From an uncultured Phycisphaerales bacterium (GTDB lineage: Bacteria > Planctomycetota > Phycisphaerae > WQYP01): DNA of 5,664 bases. Below, piece after piece: positions 4,905-5,664 of this stretch. Where the stretch lies: positions 1-5,664 of the forward strand of contig CALCHA010000660.1 in assembly GCA_937901265.1 (NCBI GenBank). Reading direction: 5' to 3'. How positions within the stretch are numbered: the stretch's first letter is position 1; each line of letters begins with the position of its first letter. A model generated the notes under the pieces. The model was not told where the DNA came from. It ran no database searches and saw only the letters and a list, made by a program, of their open reading frames with translations. Both the position numbers and the translations under genes were made by a program.

Positions 4905-5453
4905 TTAGGCCTTGGGGGCGAAATACTCCAGCGTGTAGAGGGGTTCTGCATCGGTTTTCGGCGGAAAGCGGGTGGAAACGAGATAAGAAGGCTTGCGGCC
5001 GAAATTAAAGAGGCGACCCGACCTGGGGGCGCTGAGGTCCTTGCCACGGGCATTGATGGCGGCCAGAGGCATCTGATAATCGATGGCGGCCAGACGGGCA
5101 TCGCGCTGGGCAGGGGCATCGTCCGGGAGGTGCAGCTCACAGAACAGCCGCGCGACGCGCTGCCGGGCTTCGACCTGCTCGAAAGCGTTGCCTTTCGCCC
5201 GCGCCAAGGCGTCATCTTTCTGAAATTTTTCGGCACCGGCCGTGGCCGCCTCGCTGCATTTGGCGACGTGCTGCTGGTGGGCGAGCGTGGTCTGCATGTG
5301 GGGGGTCTGCAGCGGCGGGGCGGCGTCGGGGTTGGCGGGGAGCGCGGGCACGGTCAGCGCAGGAGGTTTCGGCGGGGCAGGCATCACCGGGGCCGTGGAA
5401 ATCGGCGGGATCACCGGCAGCTTGGGCGTTGAAAATGAAGGCAGCGGGCTCAT
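4905..5453 (-). CDS. Unknown protein with a proline-rich N-terminus, upstream of the PAAR gene
   Basis: The protein has 182 residues. A TTG at 5463-5465 is in frame, but ATG at 5453 is preferred because GGAAG lies five bases before it. Residues 1-51 are very rich in proline (18 of 51) with Ala, Thr and Ser, starting MSPLPSFSTPKLPVIPPIST, and are probably extended or disordered. Residues about 52-107 look helical (TLAHQQHVAKCSEAATAGAEKF, then FEQVEARQRVARLFCELHL). The rest, about 120-182, looks mixed alpha/beta and contains LFNFGRKPSYLVSTRFPPKT and ends TLEYFAPKA. I do not recognise the family; no signal peptide, membrane segment or catalytic motif is visible. It starts 15 bases after the previous stop and ends 36 bases before the PAAR gene. 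By position it could be a T6SS accessory or chaperone that helps load the spike, or another small cargo; that is inference from neighbours only. Confidence 0.85.
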   Translation of the reverse strand: MSPLPSFSTPKLPVIPPISTAPVMPAPPKPPALTVPALPANPDAAPPLQTPHMQTTLAHQQHVAKCSEAATAGAEKFQKDDALARAKGNAFEQVEARQRVARLFCELHLPDDAPAQRDARLAAIDYQMPLAAINARGKDLSAPRSGRLFNFGRKPSYLVSTRFPPKTDAEPLYTLEYFAPKA

Positions 5454-5458
5454 GGGCA

Positions 5459-5463
5459 CTTCC
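5459..5463 (-). promoter_or_regulatory. Ribosome binding site choosing the start of the Pro-rich protein
   Basis: GGAAG on the minus strand lies five bases before the ATG at 5453. It overlaps the alternative TTG start at 5463-5465, which makes that TTG unlikely to be used. Confidence 0.6.
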
Positions 5464-5468
5464 AAGGG

Positions 5469-5664
5469 TCAAGGGGTGTCATGCTTGTACTTGTCCGGCC
5501 AGGTTTCCTTGCGATCGCTCTTGGCCTTGTCGATGTCGTCGGCGGGGATCTCCTTGACCTCGTCGCAGTCGATCACGCGGGCCTTGCCCGGGTAACCATC
5601 CTTGACCGGGTCGGGGGCCCCGTCGGGGGCTTTGGCCTTGGGGCGGTTGAGAATGGCGGCGTAT
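5469..5664 (-). CDS. C-terminal 64 residues of an unrecognised protein (partial, start outside the window)
   Basis: An open frame enters from the window edge and ends at TGA (5469-5471). The visible part is hydrophilic and rich in Lys, Asp and Pro: NRPKAKAPDGAPDPVKDGYP, then KARVIDCDEVKEIPADDIDK, ending TWPDKYKHDTP. It uses GC-rich third positions like its neighbours and stops 15 bases before the next start, so it is very likely the real upstream gene of the same operon. Nothing in the tail identifies the family. A VgrG or another spike-associated protein would fit the place just before a PAAR cluster, but there is no direct support for that. Confidence 0.7.
   Translation of the reverse strand, partial: YAAILNRPKAKAPDGAPDPVKDGYPGKARVIDCDEVKEIPADDIDKAKSDRKETWPDKYKHDTP

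Noticed and set aside
4116..5432. Plus-strand open frame (438 codons) across the PAAR and neighbouring genes
   Set aside because: It runs opposite three well-supported minus-strand genes including the clear PAAR domain; its low-complexity Gly/Asp/His composition is that of a shadow.
1..5664. tRNA, rRNA, CRISPR array, insertion sequence or attachment site
   Set aside because: Almost the whole window is accounted for by tightly packed coding frames. The only tandem repeat is the 13-bp triplication, and no inverted terminal repeats, transposase motif or RNA-gene pattern was seen by eye.

Overview
The window is GC-rich DNA, and every gene I can support is on the minus strand, so the genes read from position 5664 down to position 1. 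They are closely packed (gaps of about 15 to 71 bases), each start has a purine-rich ribosome binding site, and there is no clear promoter or terminator inside. This looks like one operon from a high-GC Gram-negative bacterium. I cannot fix the taxon. The recognisable anchor is a PAAR-repeat protein, the tip of the spike of a type VI secretion system (T6SS) or a related contractile injection machine. No core machine gene (sheath, baseplate, membrane complex, Hcp) is visible, so this is best read as a spike/effector cargo island.

In transcription order: (1) the last 64 residues of an unrecognised protein (5664-5469); (2) a 182-residue protein with a strongly proline-rich N-terminus (5453-4905); (3) the 96-residue PAAR protein (4868-4578); (4-6) three tandem paralogues of 133-134 residues, each with the same low-complexity N-terminal segment and a C-terminal beta-rich domain that resembles the transthyretin-like/carboxypeptidase-regulatory fold (4550-4149, 4077-3673, 3638-3237); (7) a 653-residue protein with a LysM-like N-terminus and a C-terminal HEAGH zinc-protease motif (3214-1253); (8) a 342-residue, probably helical and soluble protein of unknown function (1227-199); (9) the first 49 residues of another protein with the same unusual two-cysteine LysM-like N-terminus (147-1, running out of the window).

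Working model (inference): PAAR caps the spike, the three small TTR-like proteins act as separate adaptor or docking modules, and the two LysM-like proteins are cargo that share an N-terminal delivery or docking module. The metzincin-like protease is the best toxin candidate, and the 342-residue protein directly after it is a candidate immunity protein or chaperone. The most unusual parts are the triplicated stand-alone TTR-like genes, whose N-terminal segments are better conserved than their folded domains, and the shared Cys14/Cys25 LysM-like module at the front of two otherwise separate genes.
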